Origin: Streptomyces sp. 6-11-2
GTDB taxonomy: Bacteria > Actinomycetota > Actinomycetes > Streptomycetales > Streptomycetaceae
Direction: 5' to 3'
DNA: 64,000 nt
Assembly (NCBI RefSeq): GCF_006540305.1
Contig: NZ_BJOR01000002.1
Location: 124,001-188,000, forward strand
Position 1 is the stretch's first letter, and each line of letters starts with the position of its first letter. Position numbers and translations under genes: made by a program. The notes under the pieces were generated by a model, which did no database searches, was not told where the DNA came from, and worked only from the letters and a program-made list of their open reading frames with translations. Of this stretch, positions 25,509 to 33,948 are shown in pieces.

Positions 25509-25940
25509 ATGAGCACCCTCGAAGAACACATCGACGTAGGAGTCCCCGTCGACAGCGCCTGGGACAGCCTTCACCGGGTGGAGAACTATCCCCGCTTCAT
25601 GGACGGCGTGCGGGACGCCCGTGCGGAGGCCGGGGGCCGTGCCCAGTTGGACATCGAGGCGGGCGGGCGGGCCCGGCAGATGGAAGCCGAGGTCTCCGAC
25701 CGTGCCGGGGACCGCGTGATGGAGTGGCACACCACGGGAGACCCGGAACTGAAGTGCTCCCTCAGCCTGCACCCCATCGACCAGGGAAACACCCGGATCC
25801 AGGCACGGCTGGAGTACGACCCCGACACCGTCCGGGAGGCCTTCGGCGGCCCCAGGGGATTCGCCCAGGCCAACGCGATCGAACGGCTCGTCCGCAGCGA
25901 TCTGGAACACTTCCGGGAGTACGCCGAACACAGCCGGTGA
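25509..25940 (+). CDS. SRPBCC (polyketide cyclase/START-like) family protein
   Basis: The ATG at 25509 follows GGAGGT; a GTG at 25485 is an alternative. The 143-residue protein STLEEHIDVGVPVDSAWDSL, followed by VENYPRFMDGV and a beta-rich middle, ends in LERLVRSDLEHFREY-type helix (here IERLVRSDLEHFREYAEH). This is the SRPBCC 'coenzyme Q-binding/COQ10-like' pattern, a hydrophobic-ligand pocket. The ligand is unknown. It stands between the response-regulator relic and senR. Confidence 0.85.
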   Translation: MSTLEEHIDVGVPVDSAWDSLHRVENYPRFMDGVRDARAEAGGRAQLDIEAGGRARQMEAEVSDRAGDRVMEWHTTGDPELKCSLSLHPIDQGNTRIQARLEYDPDTVREAFGGPRGFAQANAIERLVRSDLEHFREYAEHSR

Positions 25941-26000
25941 GCGGCAGGAAGATCCAAGGAAGACTCAGGGAAGACCCGTGAGCGACCCGCGCCGTGCTCG

Positions 26001-26690
26001 TCAGGGCAGCAGGCGCTGTTCCTTGGCGACGGCCACGGCGCCCGCACGGGTGTCGACGCCGAGCTTGTCGTAGATGCGCCCCAGGTGCGTCTTGACGGTG
26101 GCCTCGCTCAGGAAGAGGGCCTTGGCAATGTCCCGGTTGGTCAGCCCGCGGGCCAGCTGGCCGAGTATGTCGAGCTCGCGGACGGTGAGTTTGGGGCGCG
26201 GGCTGCGCATGCGGGTCATGACCCGGTGGGCGACGGGAGCGGACAGGGCGGTGCGGCCGGCGGCGGCGCTGTGGATGGCCGTGAACAGCTCGTCGGGGCG
26301 CTCGGCCTTGAGCAGGTAGCCGGTGGCGCCCGCCTCGATGGCACGGGTGATGTCGGCGTCGGTGTCGTACGTGGTCAGGACCAGCACATGGACCGAGCCG
26401 CCGGAGTCGGCCGTGATGCGGCGCGTGGCCTCGACTCCGTCCATTCCGTCGCCGAGTTGCAGGTCCATGAGAACCACGTCGGGGACCAGCTTCGCGGCGA
26501 GCGCGACGGCCTCCGCGCCGCTGTCCGCCTCGCCCACCACGTCGATTCCCGGGGCGCTGCCGAGCAGGGCGCGCAGCCCGGCGCGGACCACGGCGTGGTC
26601 GTCGCACAGGACGAGCCGTACGGTCGCCGGTTCGGTGCCTTCGGCGGGCTCGGAGGGCTCGGCGGGCTCGGCGGGCTCGGTCCGGTTCAT
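26001..26690 (-). CDS. senR: NarL-type response regulator, SenR-like
   Basis: The 229-residue protein starts with a repetitive Glu/Pro/Ala leader (AEPAEPSEPAEGTEP). A receiver domain follows with the phospho-Asp in VVLMDLQLGDGMDG and the Lys in GYLLKAERPDE, and then a C-terminal LuxR HTH (LTVRELDILGQLARGLTNRDIAKALFLSEATVKTHLG over two helices). Its ATG overlaps the kinase stop codon by 4 nt. Gene order with the HbpS-like gene is that of the HbpS-SenS-SenR heme/redox system of Streptomyces reticuli, hence the symbol. Confidence 0.88.
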   Translation of the reverse strand: MNRTEPAEPAEPSEPAEGTEPATVRLVLCDDHAVVRAGLRALLGSAPGIDVVGEADSGAEAVALAAKLVPDVVLMDLQLGDGMDGVEATRRITADSGGSVHVLVLTTYDTDADITRAIEAGATGYLLKAERPDELFTAIHSAAAGRTALSAPVAHRVMTRMRSPRPKLTVRELDILGQLARGLTNRDIAKALFLSEATVKTHLGRIYDKLGVDTRAGAVAVAKEQRLLP

Positions 26691-28009
26691 GGAGTGGGGA
26701 CCTCCGCGGTAGTGGGACGGTGCGGGACGGCCGCGGAGACGACGGTGCCGTCACCGGGCGCGGACTCGATGGTGAGGGTGCCACCCAGCTGGCCGACCCT
26801 GGCCCGGATCGCGGGCAGGCCGTGTCCGCGGACCCCGACGGTGCGCTCCGGCAGCGCGGCGGTGTCGAAGCCGCGACCGTTGTCGGCGATGTCCAGCCGG
26901 ACCTGGTCCTCCAGGTGGGTGAGCGTGAGGGCGGCCCGGGTGGCACCGGAGTGCTCCCGGACGTTGGCGAGGGCGCCCTGGGCGATGCGCAGCAGCGCGG
27001 ACTGCACCCGGTCCGGCAGCCCGTACGGTCCCGGTGTGCCGTCGACGACACAGGTCACGGTGAGTTCGGGCGTGCTCTCGCGGGTGGCCAGGACCCGCAG
27101 GGCCGACTCCAGGCCGCCGCCCTCGGCGAGGTCGGCGGGCGCCAGGTCGTGCACGAACCGGCGAGCCTCGGCCAGGCTGCTCTCGGCGATCGACCCGGCG
27201 GTGCGCAGATGGGCGCGGGCCCGCGCCGGTTCGGTCTCCCACAGCCGGTCGGCGGCCTGGAGGAGCATCCGCTGGCTGGACAGGCTCTGCGCGAGGGTGT
27301 CGTGGATCTCCATGGCCAGCCGCTGGCGCTCGGCGAGAGTGCCCTCGCGGCGCTCGGTGGCGGCGAGTTCGCGGCGGGTGCGCACCAGGTCGCGGATCAG
27401 GGCGGCCTGCCGGGTCGCCTGCCGGTCCATGTAGGTGAAGACCGCCGTCGCCAGGGCGGCGACGGCCGGGGGACCGATCACCAGGTCCACGTCGAGCCGG
27501 TCGGCCAGCCGCAGTTGCGCGACGACCACGAAGGCGGTGAAGAACGTCACCAGGGTGTACGCGGCGGGCGTCGGCAGGGTGCGCAGCGCGGTGTAGAACA
27601 GCGGCACCGCGCACCAGGCGAAGCTGGGCGCCAGGGCGACCAGCACGGCCCACACACCGACGAGCGCGCCCAGCCACAGCAGCCCGGTGAGGGGAGGCCG
27701 TCCGCGGCCCGCGGAGGCCGAGCCCGGGGAGGAGGGCGAATCCGTCCCGGGGACCGCCGCCGTTCCTGAGGCGGTCGAGCCGGCCGCGGCGACCGCCCTG
27801 CGGTGGCCGACGACGTACAGCACGGCGAGGACGCCGGCCAGGGCCAGGACAGCCGGCACCTGGGGCTGGGCGTTGTGCCGCTGGACGTACCGGAACAGGG
27901 CGGAGCCGAGCAGCAGGAAGAACGCCAGGTGGATGACGAACGCGAGCCTGCGGGACTCGTTGTCGGCGGTGGCCGGGCCGGCCGGGGAAGGCCGGTTCCT
28001 GGACGGCAT
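26687..28009 (-). CDS. senS: Sensor histidine kinase, SenS-like
   Basis: I start at 28009 (MPSRNRPSPAG) behind AGGA. The 440-residue protein has about five to six hydrophobic helices in its first ~200 residues, with a Ser/Gly-rich loop after the second. A HisKA_3 dimerisation domain follows (AMEIHDTLAQSLSSQ, phospho-His), then a HATPase domain (NVREHSGA, DNGRGFD, GHGLPAIRARV). SenS in S. reticuli is activated from outside by HbpS and phosphorylates SenR. The HbpS-like gene is the divergent neighbour. The 4-nt overlap with senR indicates coupled translation. Confidence 0.9.
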   Translation of the reverse strand: MPSRNRPSPAGPATADNESRRLAFVIHLAFFLLLGSALFRYVQRHNAQPQVPAVLALAGVLAVLYVVGHRRAVAAAGSTASGTAAVPGTDSPSSPGSASAGRGRPPLTGLLWLGALVGVWAVLVALAPSFAWCAVPLFYTALRTLPTPAAYTLVTFFTAFVVVAQLRLADRLDVDLVIGPPAVAALATAVFTYMDRQATRQAALIRDLVRTRRELAATERREGTLAERQRLAMEIHDTLAQSLSSQRMLLQAADRLWETEPARARAHLRTAGSIAESSLAEARRFVHDLAPADLAEGGGLESALRVLATRESTPELTVTCVVDGTPGPYGLPDRVQSALLRIAQGALANVREHSGATRAALTLTHLEDQVRLDIADNGRGFDTAALPERTVGVRGHGLPAIRARVGQLGGTLTIESAPGDGTVVSAAVPHRPTTAEVPTP

Positions 28010-28139
28010 GGGCTGTTCCTCCCCGGCCGGGACGTACGGACATGGCTGTGGCTCGGCGGCGGGCGGGCCTCGGCGCGGCCTTGGCGGAAAGGTCCCGAGC
28101 TCGGAAAACACTGCCATTGTCGCCCGGGCGGCACGGCAG

Positions 28140-28163
28140 GGGGTCAACCGATCGGTTGACCCC
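28140..28163. promoter_or_regulatory. 24-bp perfect palindrome between senS and hbpS, candidate SenR operator
   Basis: Arms GGGGTCAACCGA and TCGGTTGACCCC form an uninterrupted 12+12 bp inverted repeat. It lies 131 nt upstream of senS and 178 nt upstream of hbpS, in the shared control region rather than at a gene end, so an operator is more likely than a terminator. Confidence 0.55.
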
Positions 28164-28340
28164 GACGTCCGCCGTTCCACGCGCCGGAAGCAGCCGGTAC
28201 GTCGACGGTCCGGCGTGCCGAGCCGGTCGAGAGTGGAGGCACGGCGCAGGAAGCGCCGAGTCCTCCGACACCCGCTCAGGTACGGCCGATTCGGCGGTCC
28301 GGGTGCCGGGGAACGTGACATGACTGGAGAGGTATCCGTG

Positions 28341-28913
28341 ATGCAGCACAAGGCCAAGAAGTTCTCCGCCCGCGCCAAGGCCATCACCTCCGTGGCGGCC
28401 GTGGCAGCGGTCGGTGCCGGTGTGGTCGGAGCGGTGTCCGCCTCCGCCGACACCCCGGCCACCGCTCCGGTCGCGGCCGTGGCCGCGGTGAAGACCAAGG
28501 CCACGACCACCAGCACCCACCTCACGGCCGAGGCCGCCGCCGACGCCGCGCTGGCGGCGCTGAAGGCCGCCCAGAAGGAGGGCCGGCGGGTGACCGTCGC
28601 GGTGGTGGACCGCAACGGCAACACGATCGTCACCCTGCGCGGCGACGGTGCCGGCCCCCAGTCCTACGACTCGGCGATCAAGAAGGCGTACACCGCGGTC
28701 TCCTGGAACGCGCCCACCTCCGAGCTGGTCAAGCGCCTGGACTCGGCACCGACCCTGAAGGACATCCCGGGCACGCTGTTCCTGGCGGGCGGCGCCCCGG
28801 TCGCGTACGACAACGCCCCGATCGCGGGCATCGGCGTCGCGGGCGCCCCGTCCGGCGACCTGGACGAGAAGTTCGCCCAGGCCGGTGTTGCGGCGATCAG
28901 CAACGGGCGCTGA
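28341..28913 (+). CDS. hbpS: Extracellular heme-binding protein HbpS-like
   Basis: The ATG at 28341 follows GGAGAGG (an ATG at 28320 is also in frame). The 190-residue product has a secretion signal (MQHKAKKFSARAKAITSVAA then VGAVSASA) and a GlcG/HbpS domain. That domain carries RVTVAVVDRNGNTIVTLRGD, GAGPQSYDSAIKKAYTAVSW and LFLAGGAPV, then IAGIGVAGAPSGDLDEKFA. HbpS is a secreted octameric protein that binds heme and iron and modulates the SenS kinase under oxidative stress. Divergent placement from senS-senR supports this. Confidence 0.92.
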   Translation: MQHKAKKFSARAKAITSVAAVAAVGAGVVGAVSASADTPATAPVAAVAAVKTKATTTSTHLTAEAAADAALAALKAAQKEGRRVTVAVVDRNGNTIVTLRGDGAGPQSYDSAIKKAYTAVSWNAPTSELVKRLDSAPTLKDIPGTLFLAGGAPVAYDNAPIAGIGVAGAPSGDLDEKFAQAGVAAISNGR

Positions 28914-29168
28914 CCTCATGCTGTAGCACCCCCCGAGTGACCGGCGTACCCGAGTGACCGGCGTACCCGAGTGAGTGGCGTCCCCGAACCGGTGGGCACT
29001 CGGCCATCGCGGCGCGCGGGGGCATTCGCCCCGCGCGCCGCGGGTTCCGGCTTCTCCTGCCCTCCCGGCCCCTCGCCCACCACCCTTTTCCGCTCCTCTG
29101 CTTTGCTTGTCGTCCTTGCCGCCGCCGCCGTCCCGTTGTCCGTTGCCACCCTGTGGAGGAGTTCCGTC

Positions 29169-29819
29169 GTGGCCAAGAAGTCGCTTTCCCCGACCGACCG
29201 TGCCCTGCTGGACGCCGCACACCACGGCGACGCCGCCGCCGTCCGCGAAGCGCTGGCAGCCGGCGCCGACCGTGAGGCACGTGACGAGCAGGGCCGTACG
29301 CCCCTGTTGCGAGCGGCCCTCGCCGACGACGTGGAGGCGGCCCGGGTGCTGGTCGACGCGGGCGCCGACGTGAACGCGCAGGACGACCGCCTGGACAGCG
29401 CCTGGCTGGTCGCCGGGGTCACCGGAAGCGTGGCGATGATGCGCGCGCTGCTGCCCGGCGGGCCGGACCTGAAACTGACCAACCGGTTCGGCGGGGTGTC
29501 GGTGATCCCGGCGAGCGAGCGCGGTCACGTGGCCTACGTACGGGCCGTACTGGCCGAGACCGGCATCGACGTCGACCACGTCAACCGGCTCGGCTGGACG
29601 GCGCTGCTGGAGGCGGTGATCCTCGGTGACGGCGGACGCACGCATCAGGAGGTCGTGGAGGTGCTGCTCGGGGCGGGCGCCGACCCGCTGCTGCCGGACG
29701 CCGACGGGACGACGGCCCGCGCCCACGCGGAACGCCGCGGCTTCCGCGGGATCGCGGCCCTGCTGCGCGAGGCCGAAGCGCAGGCGGACCCGGACCACGG
29801 CACGGCCGAGCGACGATGA
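29169..29819 (+). CDS. Ankyrin-repeat protein
   Basis: A GTG at 29169 behind GGAGGAG gives MAKKSLSPTDRALLDAAHHG. The 216-residue protein has four to five ankyrin units, e.g. DRALLDAAHHGDAAAVREAL, EQGRTPLLRAALADDVEAAR and LGWTALLEAVILGDG; the last reads DADGTTARAHAERRGFRGIA. No signal peptide or catalytic domain is seen, so it should be a cytoplasmic protein-binding scaffold. In Streptomyces such genes often neighbour catalase or oxidative-stress genes; here hbpS ends 256 nt upstream. Confidence 0.88.
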   Translation: MAKKSLSPTDRALLDAAHHGDAAAVREALAAGADREARDEQGRTPLLRAALADDVEAARVLVDAGADVNAQDDRLDSAWLVAGVTGSVAMMRALLPGGPDLKLTNRFGGVSVIPASERGHVAYVRAVLAETGIDVDHVNRLGWTALLEAVILGDGGRTHQEVVEVLLGAGADPLLPDADGTTARAHAERRGFRGIAALLREAEAQADPDHGTAERR

Positions 29820-29926
29820 GCGGGCATGCCGGTCACCGCGCCCGCACCGCGGTGGACGCGGTGCGGGCGCGGTGACCGGACGCGCGCCGGGCATGGACAC
29901 CCCGGCCGCGCCCTCCAACCCCGCTG

Positions 29927-30439
29927 TCAGGAAGCGGCCGTGCCCGGCCGGCCGACGCGGAAGGCGCGGTGCAGTTCGCGGAGGCGGTCGGTCAGGGCCG
30001 GGACGGGGCCCTGCACCGTCAGGCCGGGCACGACGTCCTGGATCGGCAGGCAGCGCACCGGAGACGGCGGTACGCCCAGTTCGGCCAGCCAGTCGGTCAA
30101 CTGGGCGGCCGAGTGGGCGTAGACGATCCGGCCGAGGCCGGCCCAGCCGTGGGCGGCCGCGCACATCGGGCAGTGCTCCCCGGAGGTGAAGACGGTGGCC
30201 TCCGCGCGCTGCCGCTCGGTGAGATGGGCGGTGGCCCAGCGGACCAGCTCGAACTCCGGATGCCGGGTGTTGTCGTCCAGGCTGTGCACCCGGTTGCGGT
30301 CCTCCGCCAGGACCTGCCCGTCGGCACCGACCAGGACCGAGCCGAACGGCTCGTCCCCGGCCCGCACCGCCTCGGCGGCCAGCTCGACCGCGCGCTCCAG
30401 ATGCCGCAGCTCGGCGGCGTTCGGTTCGATGAGGGACAT
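29927..30439 (-). CDS. Nucleoside/guanine deaminase-like protein (CDA fold)
   Basis: The 170-residue protein has ELAAEAVRAGDEPFGSVLVG and the zinc motif pair HPEFE and CPMCAAAH, as in guanine deaminase/tadA-like zinc deaminases. In the first motif HPE replaces the usual HAE. The C-terminal part resembles guanine deaminases but is divergent. It is the last gene of the cyn-linked minus-strand cluster and starts 9 nt after the stop of the next deaminase. The substrate is unknown. Confidence 0.82.
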   Translation of the reverse strand: MSLIEPNAAELRHLERAVELAAEAVRAGDEPFGSVLVGADGQVLAEDRNRVHSLDDNTRHPEFELVRWATAHLTERQRAEATVFTSGEHCPMCAAAHGWAGLGRIVYAHSAAQLTDWLAELGVPPSPVRCLPIQDVVPGLTVQGPVPALTDRLRELHRAFRVGRPGTAAS

Positions 30440-30448
30440 GGCTGCTCC

Positions 30449-30949
30449 TCAGGCCACGGTGGGGGCGCCGGGGACACGGCGCTCGCCGCCGTTGTGCTCC
30501 TGCCAGAGCTGGTAGACCTCGACCGCGGCGTCGCGCGGCTCGTAGCGCATCGGCAGCCGGCGCTCGTCCCAGTTCTTGGCGAACTCCTCGTAGAAGTTGT
30601 CCAGTTCGAAGTACTTGCGGTCGTCCACGTAGTGCGGCTCGTAGGCGTCCCGGGTGGTGAGGAAGACCACTTCGTCCGGTGAGCAGTAGTAGAGCGACCC
30701 CAGGCACATCGGGCACGGTTGGGCGAGCACGTAGATCGTGGCGCCGACGAGGTGCTCGGTGCCCAGCTTGGTGCACGCCTCGCGGATGGCGAGGATCTCG
30801 GCGTGCGCCGTGGGGTCGTTGGTCTGGGCGACCCGGTTCGGGCTCTCGGCCAGGATCTCGCCGTCCTTGACGATGACGGTCGCGAACGGGCGGCCGCCCT
30901 CGGCGACGTTGCGGCGGGCGATGTTGATGGTGCGCTGTGCGAAGTCCAT
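30449..30949 (-). CDS. Nucleoside deaminase (CDA fold), second copy
   Basis: I start at 30949 (MDFAQRTINIARRNVAEGGRPF) behind AAGGA. The 166-residue protein has the complete zinc-deaminase pair TAHAEILAIREAC and PCPMCLGSLYYC, with Glu as proton shuttle. Its C-terminal region (YEPHYVDDRKYFELDNFYEE) is unlike guanine deaminase and typical of a separate 'nucleoside deaminase' group. It lies 83 nt after cynS on the same strand. An amino-heterocycle substrate linked to nitrogen scavenging is inference only. Confidence 0.85.
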   Translation of the reverse strand: MDFAQRTINIARRNVAEGGRPFATVIVKDGEILAESPNRVAQTNDPTAHAEILAIREACTKLGTEHLVGATIYVLAQPCPMCLGSLYYCSPDEVVFLTTRDAYEPHYVDDRKYFELDNFYEEFAKNWDERRLPMRYEPRDAAVEVYQLWQEHNGGERRVPGAPTVA

Positions 30950-31032
30950 CAAGGGTGTCCTTCCGTAGGAGGAGGAAGCCGGGGCGGACGGGCGGGCCCG
31001 CACCGCCCCGGAGCCGTTCCGATGGGGGCGGA

Positions 31033-31503
31033 TCAGAAGGGCTTGGTGGGCAGGTACTTGCCGTCCAGGGTGATCACCGCACGCTCGCCGCCCTCGGGGT
31101 CGGCGACCTTCTTCACGTCCAGCTTGAAGTTGATCGCGGAGATGATGCCGTCACCGAACTGCTCGTGCACCAGGGCCTTGAGCGTGGTGCCGTACACCTG
31201 GAGCATCTCGTAGAAGCGGTAGATGGTCGGGTCCGTCGGGATGCCGCCGGGGATCGACCCCCGGGTCGGGATCGTCTGGAGCAGTGCGACCGCGTCGGCG
31301 TCCAGGCCGAGCAGCTCGCCGACGGCCTGGGCGGCCGGCTCGGGCAGGGCGTGCTGGCCGAGCACGGCGGCGGTGGTGAAGGCCACCGACAGGCCGGCCG
31401 CGTCCGCGATCTGCTGCCAGGTGAGGTCCTTGCGGATCTTGGCCTCGACGGCGGTGATGGCGATGGCCTGCCGGGCGGTGGGGTCGAACTGGGCGTGCGG
31501 CAT
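31033..31503 (-). CDS. cynS: Cyanate hydratase (cyanase)
   Basis: This 156-residue protein has the family's N-terminal helical region ([29 protein letters not shown] over two helices). The C-terminal catalytic domain carries the Arg and Glu in [12 protein letters not shown] and the Ser in [14 protein letters not shown]. Cyanase converts cyanate plus bicarbonate to carbamate, giving ammonia and CO2; the enzyme is a decamer. The carbonic anhydrase just upstream supplies bicarbonate. The length matches the E. coli enzyme. Confidence 0.95.
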   Translation of the reverse strand: MPHAQFDPTARQAIAITAVEAKIRKDLTWQQIADAAGLSVAFTTAAVLGQHALPEPAAQAVGELLGLDADAVALLQTIPTRGSIPGGIPTDPTIYRFYEMLQVYGTTLKALVHEQFGDGIISAINFKLDVKKVADPEGGERAVITLDGKYLPTKPF

Positions 31504-31624
31504 GAGGGGTTCCTTTCGGGGTTCAGAGATCAGGGGGTGGAGGACACCCTGGGGGGCACTCGGTCGACTGCGACGTGGCAGGCCGGGGCGATGGGGGGCC
31601 GAGGTCCGTGGGGCCGGACCGCCG

Positions 31625-32218
31625 TCAGGCCGCGGACGCGGTCGCCTGCGGTGCGGCGCCGACGTTCTCGACGCCTCCGGTGGCGATGTCGTAGACCCAG
31701 CCGTGCAGGGTGAGGGCGCCTTCGGTCAGACCGCGGGCGACCGAGGGGTGGGTGACCAGGTTCGCCAGCTGGGCGAGCACGTTCTGGCGCACCAGGGCGG
31801 CGACGTCCCCGCGGCCGGCGGTACGGGCGCGGGAGGCGTCCGCGTGCCGCAGCCACTGGGCGACCGCCGGCACCCCGCGCAGGTCGTGGGCCTCGGCGAG
31901 GGCCGTCATGGCGCCGCAGCCGGAGTGCCCGCACACCACGATGTCGGACACGCCGAGGACGGCCACGGCGTACTCGATGGCCGCCGCCACGGCGTCGGGG
32001 CCCGGCGTGTGGGACGGGACGAGGTTGCCCGCGGTGCGGACGACGAACAGCTCGCCCGGTTCGCTGGCCGTGATCAGCTCCGGGACGACGCGGGCGTCGG
32101 AGCAGCCGATGAACAGCGTGTGCGGCGTGTGGTTCTCGGCGAGGTGGGCGAACAGGTCCGCCTTGGTGGGGTGGACGTCCCGCTGGAAACGCGTGACGCC
32201 CTGGGCGAGGTCGCGCAT
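31625..32218 (-). CDS. cynT: Beta-class carbonic anhydrase
   Basis: This 197-residue protein has the zinc ligands of beta carbonic anhydrases: Cys and Asp in [11 protein letters not shown], and His and Cys in [10 protein letters not shown]. In cyanate operons this enzyme recovers bicarbonate from CO2 so that cyanase does not run out of cosubstrate. It is the first gene of the minus-strand operon and is divergent from a LysR-type gene 124 nt away. Confidence 0.95.
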   Translation of the reverse strand: MRDLAQGVTRFQRDVHPTKADLFAHLAENHTPHTLFIGCSDARVVPELITASEPGELFVVRTAGNLVPSHTPGPDAVAAAIEYAVAVLGVSDIVVCGHSGCGAMTALAEAHDLRGVPAVAQWLRHADASRARTAGRGDVAALVRQNVLAQLANLVTHPSVARGLTEGALTLHGWVYDIATGGVENVGAAPQATASAA

Positions 32219-32342
32219 GAGTCACTCCCTTCGTTGGGTTCCGGCCTGCCGGACTCGGTGAATCCACCATGCATGACCTGGTCCTATAGAGTCCAAGACG
32301 CAGTACCCATGTCTCCCATTGCCCGTATCTATAATCGTTCCC

Positions 32343-33254
32343 ATGGCTCTGGAACTGCGTCACCTGCGCTACCTGCTCGCCGTGGCCGAGCACGGCAGCT
32401 TCACCCGCGCCGCCGAAGACCTGCGCATCTCCCAGCCCACGCTCTCCCAGCAGGTCCGGCAACTGGAGCGGACCGTGGGGGTGCCGCTCCTCGACCGCAG
32501 CGGCCGCAGCGTGCGACTGACCGACGCCGGCGAGACGTACGCGCGCCACGCCCGCCGCGCCCTGCGGGACCTGGAGGCCGGACGGCGTGCCGTCCAGGAC
32601 GTCCAGGACCTGACCCGGGGCCACCTGCGCCTGGCGGCGACGCCGACCTTCACCTCCTATCTGGTGGGCCCCCTGGTCGCCGACATGCACGCCCGCCATC
32701 CCGGCATCACCTTGGACGTCAAGGAGATGACCCAGGACCGTATCGAGTCGGCCCTGCTCGCCGACGACCTCGACCTCGGCATCGCCTTCTCCGGCTCCCA
32801 CCTTCCCGGCGTCGTGGCGCAGACCCTGTTCACCGAGACCCTGAGCCTCGTCACCGGCGCCCCCGACCCCGGGGCGGGCCCGTCCCGGCCGCTACCGGTC
32901 AACGAGCTGAGCAATAAGCAACTCGCGCTGTTGAACGGCGACTTCGCCACCCGGAGCCATATCGACGCCCACTTCGCGACCCACAGGGTGCAGCCCCGCA
33001 TCGTGGTGGAGGCCGACTCCGTCCAGGCCCTCGTCGAGATCGTGCGGCGCACCCCGATCGCCACCGTGCTTCCCGACGCCATCACCCACGACCACCCGCA
33101 CCTGCGCCCCGTCCCCCTCGAACCCGCCCTGCCCGCACGCACCGTCACGCTGCTGCGGCGCGGCAGCAGCTACCAGAGCGCCGCCGCCCGCGCCTTCACC
33201 CGTCTCACCCAGGACCTCGTCCGGGCCCGCGGCTACACCGACGCCCCGCAGTGA
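32343..33254 (+). CDS. cynR: LysR-type transcriptional regulator, CynR-like
   Basis: I start at 32343 (MALELRHLRYLLAVAEHG); 8 extra in-frame residues upstream are not family-like. The 303-residue protein has the LysR winged HTH (SFTRAAEDLRISQPTLSQQVRQLE over two helices) and a periplasmic-binding-like effector domain. Divergence from cynT-cynS is the arrangement of E. coli cynR, which activates cyn genes with cyanate. The 124-nt intergenic region contains CTATAGAG and ATCTATAAT elements that could be promoter or half sites. Confidence 0.88.
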   Translation: MALELRHLRYLLAVAEHGSFTRAAEDLRISQPTLSQQVRQLERTVGVPLLDRSGRSVRLTDAGETYARHARRALRDLEAGRRAVQDVQDLTRGHLRLAATPTFTSYLVGPLVADMHARHPGITLDVKEMTQDRIESALLADDLDLGIAFSGSHLPGVVAQTLFTETLSLVTGAPDPGAGPSRPLPVNELSNKQLALLNGDFATRSHIDAHFATHRVQPRIVVEADSVQALVEIVRRTPIATVLPDAITHDHPHLRPVPLEPALPARTVTLLRRGSSYQSAAARAFTRLTQDLVRARGYTDAPQ

Positions 33255-33484
33255 CGTCCCGGGCCGGGTGTCCCGTACAGCACAGGAGCGGCGGACCCGC
33301 TCCCCGCTCCGAAGGACGCCGGCCCGGACCGCACACCTCGGACCGCCGGGCACTTGTCACCCAAGGGCGGCGTACTCAGGCAGAACTGAGTAGGCGTACC
33401 GAGGCCGGGCCGTCCCCTCCGACGTGATCCTTGGACCGCGGGCGATCCACGGTGGACCCCGCCACGGCAGTGAGGAGACGCACC

Positions 33485-33778
33485 ATGACGGCGGCATTGC
33501 AGGGACCGGCCGGCTACGAGCGAGGGCGCGTCGCGGCGTGGCTCGCGGGCGGCTACGCGGCGACCATCGTCGGGTTGGCACTCTGGATCGAGGCGCTCGT
33601 CCTGTTCGGCGACCCGGGGTTCTCGGGTGTCTGGCTCATCTGGGCGGCGCTGCCCCTCTCCGTCCCGATCACCGCACTGCCGGTCACGGGCGGGGTGTAC
33701 CTCCTGCTCCTGACAGCAGGGGGTCTCGTCCAGGCCTGGGTGCTGTGGAGGGTGCTGCGGGGGAAACAAGTGAGGTGA
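33485..33778 (+). CDS. SCO4225-type small membrane protein
   Basis: The 97-residue protein follows GAGGAG and has two to three hydrophobic helices (AAWLAGGYAATIVGLALWIEALVLF, split; VWLIWAALPLSVPITALPV; GGVYLLLLTAGGLVQAWVLW). The WLIW and ALP features are those of a Streptomyces-specific family named after SCO4225. Function unknown. Confidence 0.72.
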   Translation: MTAALQGPAGYERGRVAAWLAGGYAATIVGLALWIEALVLFGDPGFSGVWLIWAALPLSVPITALPVTGGVYLLLLTAGGLVQAWVLWRVLRGKQVR

Positions 33779-33809
33779 GTCGAGGCGCGGTTGCACGCTA
33801 CAGTCGAAC

Positions 33810-33830
33810 CCCCACCACGAGGGTGGGGGA
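33810..33830 (+). terminator. 8-bp-stem hairpin after SCO4225-like gene
   Basis: CCCCCACC and GGTGGGGG enclose a 5-nt loop 32 nt after the stop codon. It could end that transcript, or be part of a leader for the small reading frame and acetyltransferase gene downstream. Confidence 0.45.
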
Positions 33831-33858
33831 CCGCGACAGCGAAAGGAGGGACAAGCCC

Positions 33859-33912
33859 ATGATCGCCATCATCTCCGCGCTTGAGTCCTCCCGGGGTGCC
33901 GGCCATCTCTGA
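33859..33912 (+). CDS. Candidate 17-residue leader peptide
   Basis: An unusually strong ribosome site (AAAGGAGGG, 9 nt before ATG) drives a tiny frame MIAIISALESSRGAGHL. It ends 36 nt before the acetyltransferase start. It has no run of one amino acid that would mark classical attenuation. A hairpin lies just upstream. It may be a translated leader or an independent small protein. Confidence 0.4.
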   Translation: MIAIISALESSRGAGHL

Positions 33913-33948
33913 CCCCGGAGCGGGCGGGCGCTTTCACCGGAGCGTGCC

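Noticed and set aside
26751..30776. A 1,341-codon open frame on the minus strand
   Set aside because: It runs through senS, the antisense of hbpS and the deaminase genes out of frame. Its composition is Arg/Gly/Pro-rich, typical of a shadow frame in GC-rich DNA, and it shows no domain.
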